Shown here: piece by piece, positions 25,189 through 44,902 of the stretch
How the letters are laid out: the number at the start of each line of letters is the position of its first letter
Position numbering within the stretch: position 1 is the first letter of the stretch
Origin: Anaeromyces robustus
Taxonomy: Eukaryota > Neocallimastigomycota > Neocallimastigomycetes > Neocallimastigales > Neocallimastigaceae
NCBI GenBank assembly: GCA_002104895.1
Contig: MCFG01000431.1
Coordinates: 1 to 53,737 of the forward strand
Reading direction: 5' to 3'
Length of the DNA stretch: 53,737 nucleotides
Program-made: the position numbers and the translations under genes
The notes under the pieces: generated by a model
Database searches by the model: none
What the model was told of the DNA's origin: nothing
The model's input: the letters and a program-made list of their open reading frames with translations, nothing else

Positions 25189-27351
25189 ATGAAACTTTCA
25201 ACAAAATATTTTTTAAATTTAATATTTTTGGCTTTTGCAAGTTCTAAGGCTATTAAAGAAAAAGCTCTTATACCTAAATTTAGTTTAGCAAGTGGATTTT
25301 ATGATGATCCTATTGAACTTGAAATTAAAACTTCAAATTCAAAAGCTATAATTTATTATACTACAGATGGAAGTGTTCCCAATGAAAATTCTACGATTTA
25401 TGAAAAACCAATTCTTCTTAAAAATAAAAGTGATACTGAAAATGTTTATTGTGCTATTAATACTTTTGAACCTACAAATAAATTTGTTCCCCATGAAAAA
25501 GTTAAAAAAGCAAATATTATTCGTGCTATAGCTAAACTTCCAAATAGTAATACTAATACTAATTCTACTATTGTTAGTAAAACTTATTTTGTTGGTTTAA
25601 ATCAAAAGGAACTTTATGATGATGTTCCCATTATTTCTCTTATTACTGATCCTTATAATCTTTTTGATTATGAACATGGTATTTATGTTTTAGGTAAAAC
25701 TCATGATGATTGGCTTAAAGAAGATCCAAAAAATTCTCGTGCTACCTCTTATAAACAAAAGGGTAATTTTAGTTTAAAAGGTAGAGATAATGAAAGACCT
25801 GCCACCATAGAATATTTCCCAGGTAATAATAAAAAAAAGGGTTTTAATGAAGATGTTGGTATAAGAATTATGGGAGATGTTAGTAGATCTTATATTCAAA
25901 AAAGTTTCCGTGTTTTCCATCGTGAAGATTATGGACCAAAAGAACTTAAATATGAACTTATTTCAGAAAATATGCGTTCTGATGGTAAAGGTTTACTTAA
26001 AACCTATAAAACTTTTAATATTAGAAATGGTGGTAATGATTCTAAATATCTTATTTTCAGAGATAAAGTTTTACAAAGATTAGTAAGAGATAGAAAACTT
26101 GAAACTCAACAAACAGATATGGCCATTCTTTATCTTGATGGAGAATTTTGGGGAGTTTATACCATTACTGAAAATTATAATGATCATTATATTGCTACTA
26201 ATTATGATATTGATAAGGATAATGTTATTATTATTAAAAACTTTGAAGTCGAAGATGGAGTCGATAGTGATATCGAATTATTTGATGATGCTATGAATTA
26301 TATTATAGAAAATGATATGACCATTCTTGAAAATTATGAAAAAGCTTCCCAATTATTAGATTTTGAAAGTTTTGTATGGTATATTGCTTTTAATTCCTAT
26401 ATTGAAAATGGAGATGGTATTTTCCATGGTAAAAATTGGTCTATGTGGCGTGTTAGAGATCCAGTTCCAGGCGTCGTAAATGCCGATGGAAAATGGCGTA
26501 TGATGGCTTTTGATACAGAATATTCTACCGGTATTTATACACAAGTAGGAACCTATAATACTTTTAATAATTTAAAAAATGCATTTACTAAAGGTTCAGA
26601 ATATAATAAATCAACTCATGCACAAGTATTATTATCCCTTTTAAAAAATAAAGAATTTGAAAATTTATTTTATAATGCTTTATGTGATATTAAAAATATT
26701 GATTTTGATTTAGAAGTCGTTAATCCTTTAATTAATTCATTAAAAGAAAAAATGGCACCTATGATGTATGAACATTTTATTCGTTATGGACCAGATAAGG
26801 CATTAACTAAAGGACCTGAAGAATATTATAATAAATTATTTAAAAAATTTAGTGATTTTCTTAATGGAAGACCTACAATGTTTTTAACTAAAGTTGCTAA
26901 ATTATTTAAAATTGATCCACCTATGGAAGTTACTGTTACCTCTAATGATTTTTCTAAAGGTAAATTTAAAGTTAATCATGGTAAAAAAATCTTTAAAAAG
27001 GAATATAAAGGAGACTATTTCAAGGAGACAGCATTTTATTTAACAGCTGTTCCATCTAGAGGAGAATTTTTCAATTATTGGTCTATTGAAAATTGTGAAT
27101 TTGCTAATCCAGATTTTACCCCTATGGTTAATACCACTAAAATATTAGATCAACTTACGGTTGGAGTTCTTCCAAGTGAAGGTTGTAAAGTTACAGCTAA
27201 TTTTGGACAGGTTTCTGAAATTACTACCGAAATTCCATCTGAAATTCCATCAGAACTTCCATCTGAATTTCCAATGAATACATCCATTGATCTTCCAACT
27301 GAATTACCAATTGATATTCCAACTGAATTACCAATTGATGATGAAAATTAA
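25189..27351 (+). CDS. Secreted CotH-family kinase-like protein (paralogue 2)
   Basis: 720 residues, one exon, closely similar to the first CotH protein along its length. It has a signal peptide (about 1-21, again ending ASSKA), the chitobiase-like module (FSLASGFYDDP..YYTTDGSVPN), then the CotH kinase region with GIRIMGDVSRS, IRNGGNDSK, YLDGEFWGVYTI, D409-G-I-F-H-G-K-N416-W and KWRMMAFDTE with Asp442. The Asp/Asn/Asp set proposed as metal/catalytic residues is therefore kept. The InlB_B-like region (YLTAVPSRGEFFNYWS) and a Pro/Glu-rich tail (PSELPSEFP, then PTELPIDIP) end the protein. The Ser/Thr/Asn insertion of paralogue 1 is missing. No dockerin or transmembrane anchor is seen, so it is probably released. 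The start is the first ATG after the purine-rich leader and is followed directly by the signal peptide. The exact substrate and whether it phosphorylates protein are unknown. Confidence 0.88.
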   Translation: MKLSTKYFLNLIFLAFASSKAIKEKALIPKFSLASGFYDDPIELEIKTSNSKAIIYYTTDGSVPNENSTIYEKPILLKNKSDTENVYCAINTFEPTNKFVPHEKVKKANIIRAIAKLPNSNTNTNSTIVSKTYFVGLNQKELYDDVPIISLITDPYNLFDYEHGIYVLGKTHDDWLKEDPKNSRATSYKQKGNFSLKGRDNERPATIEYFPGNNKKKGFNEDVGIRIMGDVSRSYIQKSFRVFHREDYGPKELKYELISENMRSDGKGLLKTYKTFNIRNGGNDSKYLIFRDKVLQRLVRDRKLETQQTDMAILYLDGEFWGVYTITENYNDHYIATNYDIDKDNVIIIKNFEVEDGVDSDIELFDDAMNYIIENDMTILENYEKASQLLDFESFVWYIAFNSYIENGDGIFHGKNWSMWRVRDPVPGVVNADGKWRMMAFDTEYSTGIYTQVGTYNTFNNLKNAFTKGSEYNKSTHAQVLLSLLKNKEFENLFYNALCDIKNIDFDLEVVNPLINSLKEKMAPMMYEHFIRYGPDKALTKGPEEYYNKLFKKFSDFLNGRPTMFLTKVAKLFKIDPPMEVTVTSNDFSKGKFKVNHGKKIFKKEYKGDYFKETAFYLTAVPSRGEFFNYWSIENCEFANPDFTPMVNTTKILDQLTVGVLPSEGCKVTANFGQVSEITTEIPSEIPSELPSEFPMNTSIDLPTELPIDIPTELPIDDEN

Positions 27352-27715
27352 TAACCTTTAAAAGTTTTTTTTTTTTTTTCAAACAAATTGAATAATATTA
27401 TAAATTATTTATGAATAATTTTATAATATTATTATTATTCATATTTTTAAATTATAAGAAAAAAAAAATAAAAAAATAAAAAAATTAAAAAATGAAATAA
27501 TATAAAATAATATAAAATAAAATAAAATAAATATAAATTTATTCATTTATTTATTTTATTTTATTTTATTTTTATTTTTATTTCATTTTTTTTATTTTTT
27601 ATTTTTTTAATGATGATTACTAATTTTTATATCTGCATAAATATTCATTAATCTATATATATTAATATATGTAAAAAAAAAAAACAAAAACAAAAAAATT
27701 TTTTTTATTTTTATA

Positions 27716-27835
27716 GTTTGAATTCCTACCAAGTGATAACTGTAAATAACTATTGAATAATATTATAAAAAAAAAAGAAAAATTATTTTTTAAAAATAAT
27801 ATATATTTGTAATAATATTCAAATTAAAAATTAAA
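27716..27835 (+). pseudogene. Possible relic of a CotH 3' end
   Basis: GTTTGAATTCCTACCAAGTG followed by ATAACTGTAAAT lines up with the VGxLPSEGCK coding segment near the C-terminus of the CotH genes. The following TTGAATAATATTATAAA and ATAATATTCAAATTA match the 3' flanks of the CotH relic and of paralogue 2. Stops are frequent. It is short and the composition is biased, so homology is probable rather than certain. Confidence 0.4.
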
Positions 27836-30092
27836 AAATAATTTAAATTTATTTTTTATATTTTTTTTTGTAGATATATATACATAAAACTATCTATATC
27901 TTCTAGAATATTTATATAATAAAATATATTTACTGTATAAATATTATTATCTTATTCATTTATATTAATATATATATAAAAAAGTAAACAAAAAAAATTA
28001 AAAAAAAAAAAGTAAAAAAAAATTAAAAAAAAAAGTAAAAAAAAAAAACAAAAAAACAAAAAAATAAAAAAAAAACTAAAAAAATATTTTTTTTATAAAT
28101 ATATAAAAGATTAAATAATATAAAACAATAATAATAAAATATAAAAAAATCATTTACAAAAGTTTTTTTTTTTTTTAAAAAAAATATTAAATATTAAATT
28201 TTAAAGCATAGTAGATATTATAATTAAAGATTAAAAAAAAAAAATAAATAAAAAATTTTAATAAAAACTAAAATTATATTTAAACCATAATAATAAATTT
28301 CTTTATATAAAGGTAAAATTCCATTTAATATTTGGTGTCATTACTTATCTTAACGATATCTTTAAACTTGTTTGTATTTACTTTCAGGAAAACTTTTTTC
28401 AAGTAAACTTTTTACGAAAAGTATTGATTGAAATGGACTGATTTTAATGAAATAATAGATATATTAATTTAATATTTTTAAAAAATGAAAAAATGTTGCT
28501 ACTATGTGTAGTTAAACCTAAATTGTTTTTTTTTTTTATAGAACTTACTGACTATCTAGAACCTACTTTCTATTAAATAAAAAAAAAAAAACTTAATAAA
28601 TTCTCTTTTTTCTGGGCGGTTAAATCAAGTGTATTTTTAATTGATAGACTCAAAAAAAAAAAAAAAAAAAAAGGAATTTAATTAGTGAAAATATAAAGAC
28701 ATTAAAAAATTGGGTACTAGAATAATTTTACTGTCAAACAAGAAATTAAAAGGGAAAAACTATGATGATAATAAATTTTGTGGTATTTTTTAACATATTA
28801 GGTTAGGTTATGAATACCTTCAACTTAATCCATATAGGTATGGTATGATATTATGATATTAAATGAATAGTAATTGTACGTTTATATTGTGAATATAAAT
28901 ATGTATATAACTCTAAAAAAAAATAACTTTTTAAGAGTGGAAAGATTTCAAAAGCAAAAAAAAAAAAAAATAAAAATAAAAAAATAAAAAATGACCTTCT
29001 TATTGATCCTGTGTGTGCCAATCCGATAAATAATCTTTTGAACATTGTATTTTTTTTTTTTTTTTTTTAATTGCTCTTTCTTCTTTCTAATTCAATGGTA
29101 TTCAATTAAATTTCATTAATGACCTCTTTATTATTTTTTCGAATGAAATAATAAGGAAACATTCCTTATATAATACTTACAACTCTATCTTAAAGTATGA
29201 AAAAAAAAAATATTATTAATATATCAACTATAAAATTTATTTATTTATCCTTCTTGGTGGAACTTCAGAAAATAATAATAAAATAATAAAAAAAAAATGA
29301 AATAATAAGAATAAAATAAATAACTATTATAATTATAAAACTATAAAAAAGAAAAAATTAAGATATATTTTATAAACAAATTAGAAAAAAAAATATTAAA
29401 TTATTAAAATATTTGATATAATTTTTTAACTTTTTAAAAATGTTCTTTTTTTTTGATTTTGATTTTAATATTTTTTTATACTTTATGTAATGTACAATCT
29501 TTATCATTTTTCTGTATAATTTTAATAAAGATTCTACATTATTTCATTTTCTATTCAATCTATTCAATATGTAACATAAATAAGGAATAATAAATTAAAA
29601 ACAATTATAAATAATTGAAAATTAACCTTTTTTTTTTCTTTTTCTTTTTTCTTTTTTCTTTGTTTTCTTTGTTTTTCATTTTCATTTTTTTTTTTTTTCG
29701 AATCACAAACTATTAATTAATTGTAAATTGTAAATTGATATTATTTTTTATATTAAAGAAATTTTAATTATAAAATAATAATAAATTAATATTAATAAAT
29801 TCAAAATTCAATTTAAATAATAAATAATAAAAATGTTTTAATTTTAATTATTTTTTTTTTTTTGGATTTATTTAATATAAAATATTTTTAAATTTTTAAT
29901 ATTAAATATTTAATAATGTATAATATATTGTATAATATATTGTATAATTTATTATTATCATATATAGTCTATATATATAAATAAATATAGTATAAAATAT
30001 ATTAAAATTAAGTGGAACATAAGATATATAAAATACCCTAAAATACTAGAACATTTTATGTATATTTTATGTATATTTTTATATTTTTATAT

Positions 30093-30134
30093 TTATTTAA
30101 ACTTTATATTTTATAAAATATAAAGTTTAAATAA
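30093..30134. repeat. 42-bp perfect palindrome
   Basis: Two 21-base arms with no spacer; the left arm ends AAACTTTATATTTTA and the right arm is its exact reverse complement. It lies in a region with repeated TTTTATGTATA and TACTAGAA motifs and could be a cruciform-prone site or the core of a non-autonomous element. Confidence 0.85.
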
Positions 30135-30319
30135 TTTTGTATAAAAATTTTTAACATATTTATAGAATACTAGAATATTCTATTAATATAAAAAATTAAA
30201 TATACAAAAACTAAAAAATTTTTTATTTTTTTATTTTTAACTTTTTTTTTTCTTAATACTAATTTTTTTGTAGTATCGTTTTTTTAATGTTTTTTTTTTT
30301 CCTAAAACAATAATGAAGT

Positions 30320-30806
<487 letters not shown>

Positions 30807-31083
30807 AAATTTTGTTTTTCTGTTATTAATTATTATTATGATGACATTCAACATTCATATTAAAAACTATATAGAAATTTAATATATATTAATATGTTAC
30901 ACATTATAAATTAATATAAATACAGTATAAATTAATATATTATGTAATATATATTTAATATAATTTATAACTTGGTTTCACATCATTAATTTATCATTGA
31001 AAGCTAAAAAAGTTTATTAAAATATTGTATAAATTGGTATTATTCATTTAATTATTATTTTATGTATATTTTATGTATATAAT

Positions 31084-31088
<5 letters not shown>

Positions 31089-31132
<44 letters not shown>
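31089..31132. repeat. Long A homopolymer
   Basis: An uninterrupted run of about 44 A, followed at once by a short less AT-rich stretch (31133-31190, including GATGAGGCGTTGACG). I see no gene there. Confidence 0.9.
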
Positions 31133-31136
<4 letters not shown>

Positions 31137-33890
31137 GAATTAGTGATGAGGCGTTGACGTTGTTTTAATTCTCTTTTCAGGAGGAGAGAGTATTTATAAT
31201 TATAATCCATGCTAATACTTGTAATACTTTTGTTGTATAATATTTATATGTATTTGTATTTGTATTTATAATATATTATTTCTCCATTCTCCAAATCATT
31301 AATTAATTATGAATTTTTTTTTTTATTTTATAACGGTTATATATGTTATAGATGATTTTTAAAAAATACGCCATAAAAGAGTAAAATAATAAAATATTAT
31401 CATATTATTTATTATTTTTGATAAAATAATATATATATATATATTTTTTTTTAAAGTCAATAGGATTTATTGATTTTGTTTTTGAATTTTCTGTAAAAAG
31501 ATAATTATAAACTAACCGTCATTTGGAGAATACTTATAAATAACTATATATAAAACGGCAGTTATTTATATAGAGTTATTTGATATAATATTCTTTTTTT
31601 AAATGATTTCATTATAAATATCATCCTATTTTCAACTAATTTCTATTTATATATATATATATTAAAAAATATTTAAATATATAATACTATGAAGACTTTT
31701 CAATCTTTTTTATTTTATTGAAGTAACCATTAAAAAAACTATTATAAGAAATAATATCCAGCTATGGAATAATAATAAAAAGGATAATTAAATAATAAAC
31801 AATTAGAATCAATACCTAATGTTATAAAAAAAAAAAAAAGAATTTTTTTTTTTTATAACAATATAAACCAATATAATTCATTGATCTAGACTTTGTTGAA
31901 TTTGACCACGCTTGGTCAAAATCATAACTAACTATTATTTGATTATTTGAGAAGAAAAGAAAAAAAAAAAAAAAGAGAAAAAAGTATCTCCCAAATGAAA
32001 AAAATAGGAATTAGGAATATCTTAATTTACTATTGTTAAAATGAATTATTAAAAAAAAAAAAAAAATTAATAATAAAAAAAAAATAAATATGAAGTAATA
32101 AAAAATAAATAAAAAATATCAAAAATAATAATCGTAAATAATAATCTTTATATATAATATAATATATAATATGAATATAATCTTTATATATAAAATAATA
32201 TATAATATAATATATAATATAATATTTTCTTATAAATAATTCCAAAAGTTTAAATTGATTAGGAAATAGGATAATTTGTATGTTTCATATTTAGTATTAC
32301 AATATTAAAAATATTAAAATAAAAAAGGCAGTTGATGTTGATAAAAATTAATTTTTTTATGTATATGTATGAGTATTAATGTGGCGCAAACAAATGTAAA
32401 TGTAAATTTAGTTTTACAAAAATTTAATAATACTTTATTTTATATAGATATTAATAATAAATTATGTAATAAGAAATTAATGGCGCATGTATAATAAATA
32501 AAATTTTTTACATTTTTAATTTTTAAATAATTATGAAAAAAACGTATTACAAAATTTTTAATTTATTAATATTAATTTATATTCAAATATTAATATTAAT
32601 ATAAATATAAATATAAATATGATATTAATTACATCATGAATAATATATATTAGAATATAAACTTTAATGATTAATATTTTATTAATAAACCTTAATTAAT
32701 AAATTAAATTTAGTCATGTAAAAAATAAAATAAAGAAAAAAATAAAATAAAATACATTTTGAATTTTTTGAAATTTTTGAATTTTTGAAATTTTTTGAAT
32801 TCTTTCTTTCTTTTTATATATAATAAAATTATTATAAATTAAATTAAATTAAATTAAATTAAATTAAATTAAAAATATTTTTTCTTTCTTCTTTAATATA
32901 ATAAATGTATACATTACATTATATATACATAAAAAATATTTATTAAAAAAGGAATATTGAAAGTTTTTCATCATAAAAAAAAATCAATAAATTAAATAAT
33001 ATAAAATATAAAGGATTAGGTTTATCTTTCTTTTTTTTATTAATAATAAAAAAAAAAGGGAACAATACTAAAAAAAAAAAAAATATTAAAAAAAAAAAAA
33101 TGTTAAAAAAATTACAAAATCGAAAATTTTTTTTCCAAATTTCACAAATAATTAATAAATCATATATTTATTGTTTTTTTTTAAAAAAAAAAAAAAAAAA
33201 AATAAAACTATAAATACTTCACTTTTTGTTTCAAAAATTTGATAACTAAAAAATTAAAAAAAATAATATATTAATATAATAAAAATTAAAAATTAAATAT
33301 ATAAAAAAAAACGAAAAAAAAAAATAATAATAAAAATTAAAAAAAAAATAAAAAGAATAAAAAATAAAAATAAAAATAAAAATAGAAAAATAGTTAAAAT
33401 AATAATATTGATTATTATTATTCATACTAGTATACTTTTATTTTTTAATAATAAAGAAACATTCTAGAAATAAATATATATCTAATAAAATAATTAAAAA
33501 TAATAATATTGATTATTATTAAATTAAAAAAATATAAAAGTAAAATATTAATTAATATTGTTATTTTAAAGAAATATAAAAGCATTTAAAATAAATTTAT
33601 ATTTTATATACCTATAAACATATATAAATACATGAAATAAATAATAAAATTATAAAATTAAATATTATTCGATAAAATTAAATATTATTCTTTTTTAAAA
33701 ATATATAAATTCTTCAATATTTCATATTTATTCTTAAAAAAAAAAATTTTTTTTTCTAATAACTACACACAAATTATTTGTTCATTAAATATTAATAATT
33801 GATAAATAATTAAAATAAAAAATATATACACAATACTTTATTCGAATTTAAATAAATATATAATAAATCATTAAAATAAAAAAATAAATA

Positions 33891-34024
33891 CATAATACTT
33901 TTCATTTTCGAATTTAAATAAATATATAATAAATAAGTAATATATAATAAATAAATACATAATACTTTTCATTTTCGAATTTAAATAAATATATAATAAA
34001 TAAGTAATATATAATAAATAAATA
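33891..34024 (+). repeat. Two identical 67-bp tandem units upstream of the ankyrin-HECT gene
   Basis: 33891-33957 and 33958-34024 are identical 67-mers beginning CATAATACTTTTCATTTTCG. A diverged partial copy precedes them (about 33830-33890). They lie 180-310 bases before the start codon, in the presumptive promoter or 5' UTR. Confidence 0.9.
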
Positions 34025-34047
34025 TACAACTATATTATTAAACAGTT

Positions 34048-34189
34048 AAATATATTTTAAAAAAAATATCAAAAAAAAAAAAAGAACTTTTTAAAATTCA
34101 TTATAGTTTTCAATAATAATAAAATATATTTTAAAAAAAAATATCAAAAAAAAAAAAAAAATTTTAAAATTCATTATAGTTTTCAATAA
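34048..34189 (+). repeat. Direct repeat of about 74 bp next to the ankyrin-HECT start
   Basis: Two copies (about 34048-34121 and 34122-34189) share AAATATATTTTAAAAAAAA, an A run and TTCATTATAGTTTTCAATAA. The second ends 14 bases before the ATG at 34204, so it must lie in the leader or core promoter. Confidence 0.85.
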
Positions 34190-34203
34190 GTAACATATAA
34201 ACA

Positions 34204-40815
<6,612 letters not shown>

Positions 40816-42132
40816 AAAGAAAATTTTAATTATTATCATTAAACTATTTGTTTTATATATAATAATATAACATGTATATTATAACATAATTATTTATTAT
40901 TATATGTTATTTATTTATTTATATATTATTTAATTTATTTAATTTATTTAGCGCCTTGCCAACAACAAAAAATAAAAAAAAAAAAAAAAAAATTAAAAAA
41001 AAAAAAAAATAAAGAATAATTTTAAAATAAAAATAAAAAATAAAAATATTAAAAAAAAAAAAATTAGAAAATATAACAAAAAAAAAAAAAAAAAAAAAAA
41101 GAACACATACAAAAATAAAAATTATTAGGATATTAAGGTAGGTTTGAAATGAATTCAAATCCCATTAATACTTAATAATTAATTTAAAATTATAATTAAA
41201 AATTATGATTTATTGAAGATTATATTTCCTTATCCCCCTCAAAATCTATGGATCTTATTGATATATATATATATGGATATTACTAGTATATATAATAATA
41301 TTTAGTATAAAAAAAAAAAAATTTTTTTTTTTTTTCCATACTTTAAGGAATATTATTAAAGTATTGAAATTATATATAATATATATTTATCGATAAGAAC
41401 ATAGGTTTTTTTTTTTTTTTTTTTTCTTTTTATTTTTAGTTTCAATAGTTTATATAATTAATTTATTATATGAATTATTGAAATTAAAATTAAAATAAGA
41501 ATAATAATTAATTTTTATAATATTTCAAAAAAAAAAAAAAAAAAAGAAAAAGAAAAAAGAATATTTTAATTTTTATTTATATTATTTATATTATTAGTAA
41601 AGATAAAAAAAAAAACGCGTATAACATACCAAATTATTTATATTTCTATCTTTATAATATATTTAACTAAAAAAAAAATATCTTATAAATATTATATAAA
41701 TATTTATTAATATATATTAAAAAAAAAAAAAAAAATTTAAAGAATATTTAAATTTTCAATTAATATATATATTAATAAATATTTTTCTTTTATATATATA
41801 ATACTTAATAAATAATCAATAAATAAATGAAAAAAAAAAAAAAAAAAAAAAAAAAAGAAAAAAGAAGTTTAAAAAAAAAAAATAAATAATCTTTTTTTTT
41901 ATTTATTTATTTATTTCTTTTATACTTTTTTTTTCTTTTTTTTTTTTTTTTTTTTTTTTTTTCTTTTATTATTATTATCTTCTATATTTACTAATATATA
42001 TTCAAATTAATTTTTTTTATTTTTTTTTATATTTATTAATAATATAATATATTAAATGATTATTATAATATTAATAAATATAAAAGATAGATTAATTTGA
42101 ATTTTTCTTCATTAATATATATATTTACCCAA

Positions 42133-42181
<49 letters not shown>

Positions 42182-42757
42182 AGAAAAGAAAAAAACAGAA
42201 AGTATAAAATAAAAGAAAATAAAATAAAAAATAAAATAAAATTAAATAATTTTAATTAATTATTTATTAATTATTTTAATTTATTATTTTATTATTTTAT
42301 ATTCTTTCTTTTTTTTTTTTCTTTATTTTTTTTTATTTTTTTTTTTTTTTGTTATTTTTTTTTCTTTTTGGTTTATTAATAATTTATATATAATTTATTA
42401 ATAACTTATATATATATATATATTAAGGTTTATCAATTACCTTTAAAAAAAAATTATATATATATATATATCTAAATAGTAATATCGTGAAGTTCAATAT
42501 TGAAAAAAATAATATTTGAAACATTATTAAAGTAAAGTAAAAAAAAAAAATATTTTCTTTTTTTCTATTAAAAATTATATATTGTAAAAAATTTATTAAT
42601 ATTGAAAAAAAACCAAAGAAAAGAAAAAAAAAAAAAAATAACTGAAATAAAGGTTTTTTATGATTGAGAATGATATCTATCTATATCTATAAAAATAGGT
42701 TTTATGATAATTTGATAATTTATTGTGTAGTATTTAAGATATTTTATCTTTTCTTTT

Positions 42758-42790
<33 letters not shown>

Positions 42791-42802
42791 GGATTAGAAA
42801 TC

Positions 42803-42869
<67 letters not shown>

Positions 42870-42952
42870 AATAGTAATAGTAAAGAATTTTAAAGGTATT
42901 AAAAAAAATATATATATATATAATTTTTTAAAAAAATGGAAAATTGTTAAAG

Positions 42953-43039
42953 TAAGATTTTAAGGACTCGAACCCTTGGAGTTATTAAGTTCTAAATCTA
43001 AAATAGATTATATATATATATAAAAGTAGAAAATATCTT
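42953..43039 (-). other. tRNA-like relic with a consensus B box
   Basis: On the minus strand GGTTCGAGTCC is a perfect pol III B box/T-arm core. The flanks can be drawn as an 87-nt tRNA-sized unit: a 5' AAGATAT pairs six of seven with a 3' AAATCTT plus A, and a TTTAGAA loop would place UAG (Leu) as anticodon. But there is no A box, the D-arm is an AT repeat, the T-stem has a mismatch and a G-U pair, and the anticodon stem is weak. Best read as a tRNA pseudogene or B-box-containing relic, possibly chance. Confidence 0.25.
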
Positions 43040-44902
43040 TTTTTTTTCTTTTTTTTTTCTTTTAATTTTTTTTATATATAGCAAATCAGTTATATACATT
43101 ATTAAAACTTTTATTTATTGAATTTTTTTTTAAAAAATATTTAGAAATTTAGAAAATTATTTTTTTCTTTTTCTCTAATTAAAATGAAATTCTATTAAAA
43201 AAGTTTTTGTTTTATTTTATTAACAAAATTTTTTCAAGATAAACTATTTAAACTATTAATATTATTATAATTTTTTTTTTTTTTTTTTTGGATACATTTT
43301 TTTGATAATTTATTTTTTTCAAATATATGTATATGTATATATATATTTAGAAAAGAACTTTATTTCGAAAAAAAAAAATAAGAACGAAAGTTTTTTTAAG
43401 CTTAATATTTTTTTTTAATATTATTAAAAAAAAAAAAATAAAATAATAATAATTAAAATAATAATATATAGTAATAAAAAAAAACAATATAAAAAATAAA
43501 ATAAAATAAAATTACATATATACAACAATAAAAAAAAAAAATAATTGTTCGTTAAATATTATCCATTATCAAATTATCTATCTATTATATCTATTATATC
43601 TATTATCTATTATATCTATTATCTATTATTTTATTAATTACCTAACCTATATAATAGAACAAAAAAAAAAAAAAAAAAAAAAGGATTTGGATGTGACAGT
43701 GACCCATTTCACCAAGTTAATATACAAAATATATACATTTCTTAAAAAAATATGCCATATTAAAAATGTAATTTATTTTATTTATGGTTTAGATTGTTTA
43801 GATGATTTAAATATTAAAATTATTAATTTAATAATTAAAAAAAAAATAACAGAAAAATGACCAAATTAAATATGATCAATAGAAATAGAATTTTATTATA
43901 AAAATTTATGATTTAATAATATTAAAAATAATTAATATTATTTATTATTTATTATTTAAGAAGATTATTTATACAAGTTTTAAAAAAATTTTTTTTTATT
44001 TATAATATAGTGAAGTATATTTATTATTTAATTTATAAAAAACAATATTAATTAAAAGATTATTACAACAGAATAAATAATAAAAAATTAAGTAATCATG
44101 GCATGGAAATATGAAAATTAAATATAATAAACAATAATAACAATCTATATAACAATAATAAACATAAAAAGAAAATAAATATTTTTCTATTTCTATGTAT
44201 TATATAAAAAACACATAAATACACATCACATAATAAATAAAAAATTAAATACTTAAAAAAAAAAATTAATATAATATATTAACAAATATTTCTAAAATAA
44301 TAACATAATATATTAAAAACTATAAAATGTTTTAATACTCTTTTAATATTTTTAATAATTCAAAAAAATTAAACATTAAATAATTTTTATAAAAAACATT
44401 TAATATACACATTAATACATTTATACACATAAATAGATAACAAAAAACACTTTAATAAAAAACATGAACAAATAAGTTTTTTTTTTTTTTAGTTTTCTTT
44501 TTTCTTTTTAGTTTTATTTACTTTTTTTATTTCATTTCATTTTTTATTTTTATTTTTATTTTGTTTTGATTTGTTTTACCATAGTTAATAATTACATAAT
44601 ATTTTTATTTATTTGTAATAGATATAAAGTTTTTTTATTTTATTTCTGTTTTGTTTTTTATTTTATTTTGTTTTGTTTTATTTTATTTTTATTTTGTTTT
44701 ATTTTTATTTTTTATTTTGTTTTATTTTTATTTTTTAGTTTTGTTTTTGTTTTTTTTTATATTTCTAGAAAGGAATAAGATTATTTGATTATGGTATTCT
44801 TATTGTTTTGGAACAAATTTTGAACAGATATTTCATGTAGGGACGAGATCACTTTTAAACTTTTAAACTTTTAAAAGGGCTTTGCAACGAAGAGACATAG
44901 AA

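Noticed and set aside
24513-25240. Several minus-strand open frames rich in Phe/Leu/Tyr
   Set aside because: They are the complement of the purine-rich (AAAAT)n leader of the CotH gene and carry no domain.
16769-27351. Dockerin (cellulosome-targeting) domains on the CotH proteins
   Set aside because: I looked because anaerobic fungal CotH proteins often carry them, but no Cys-rich 40-residue dockerin pattern is present in either protein.
28851-29045. Minus-strand 64-codon frame (MFKRLFIGLAHTGSIRR..)
   Set aside because: The first 18 residues look protein-like, but the rest is a poly-Phe run from A homopolymers. No splice partner or homologue recognised.
31133-31195. C/D-box snoRNA candidate (GTGATGA)
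   Set aside because: A C-box-like motif is present but no D box (CTGA) follows at a suitable distance, and there is no terminal stem.
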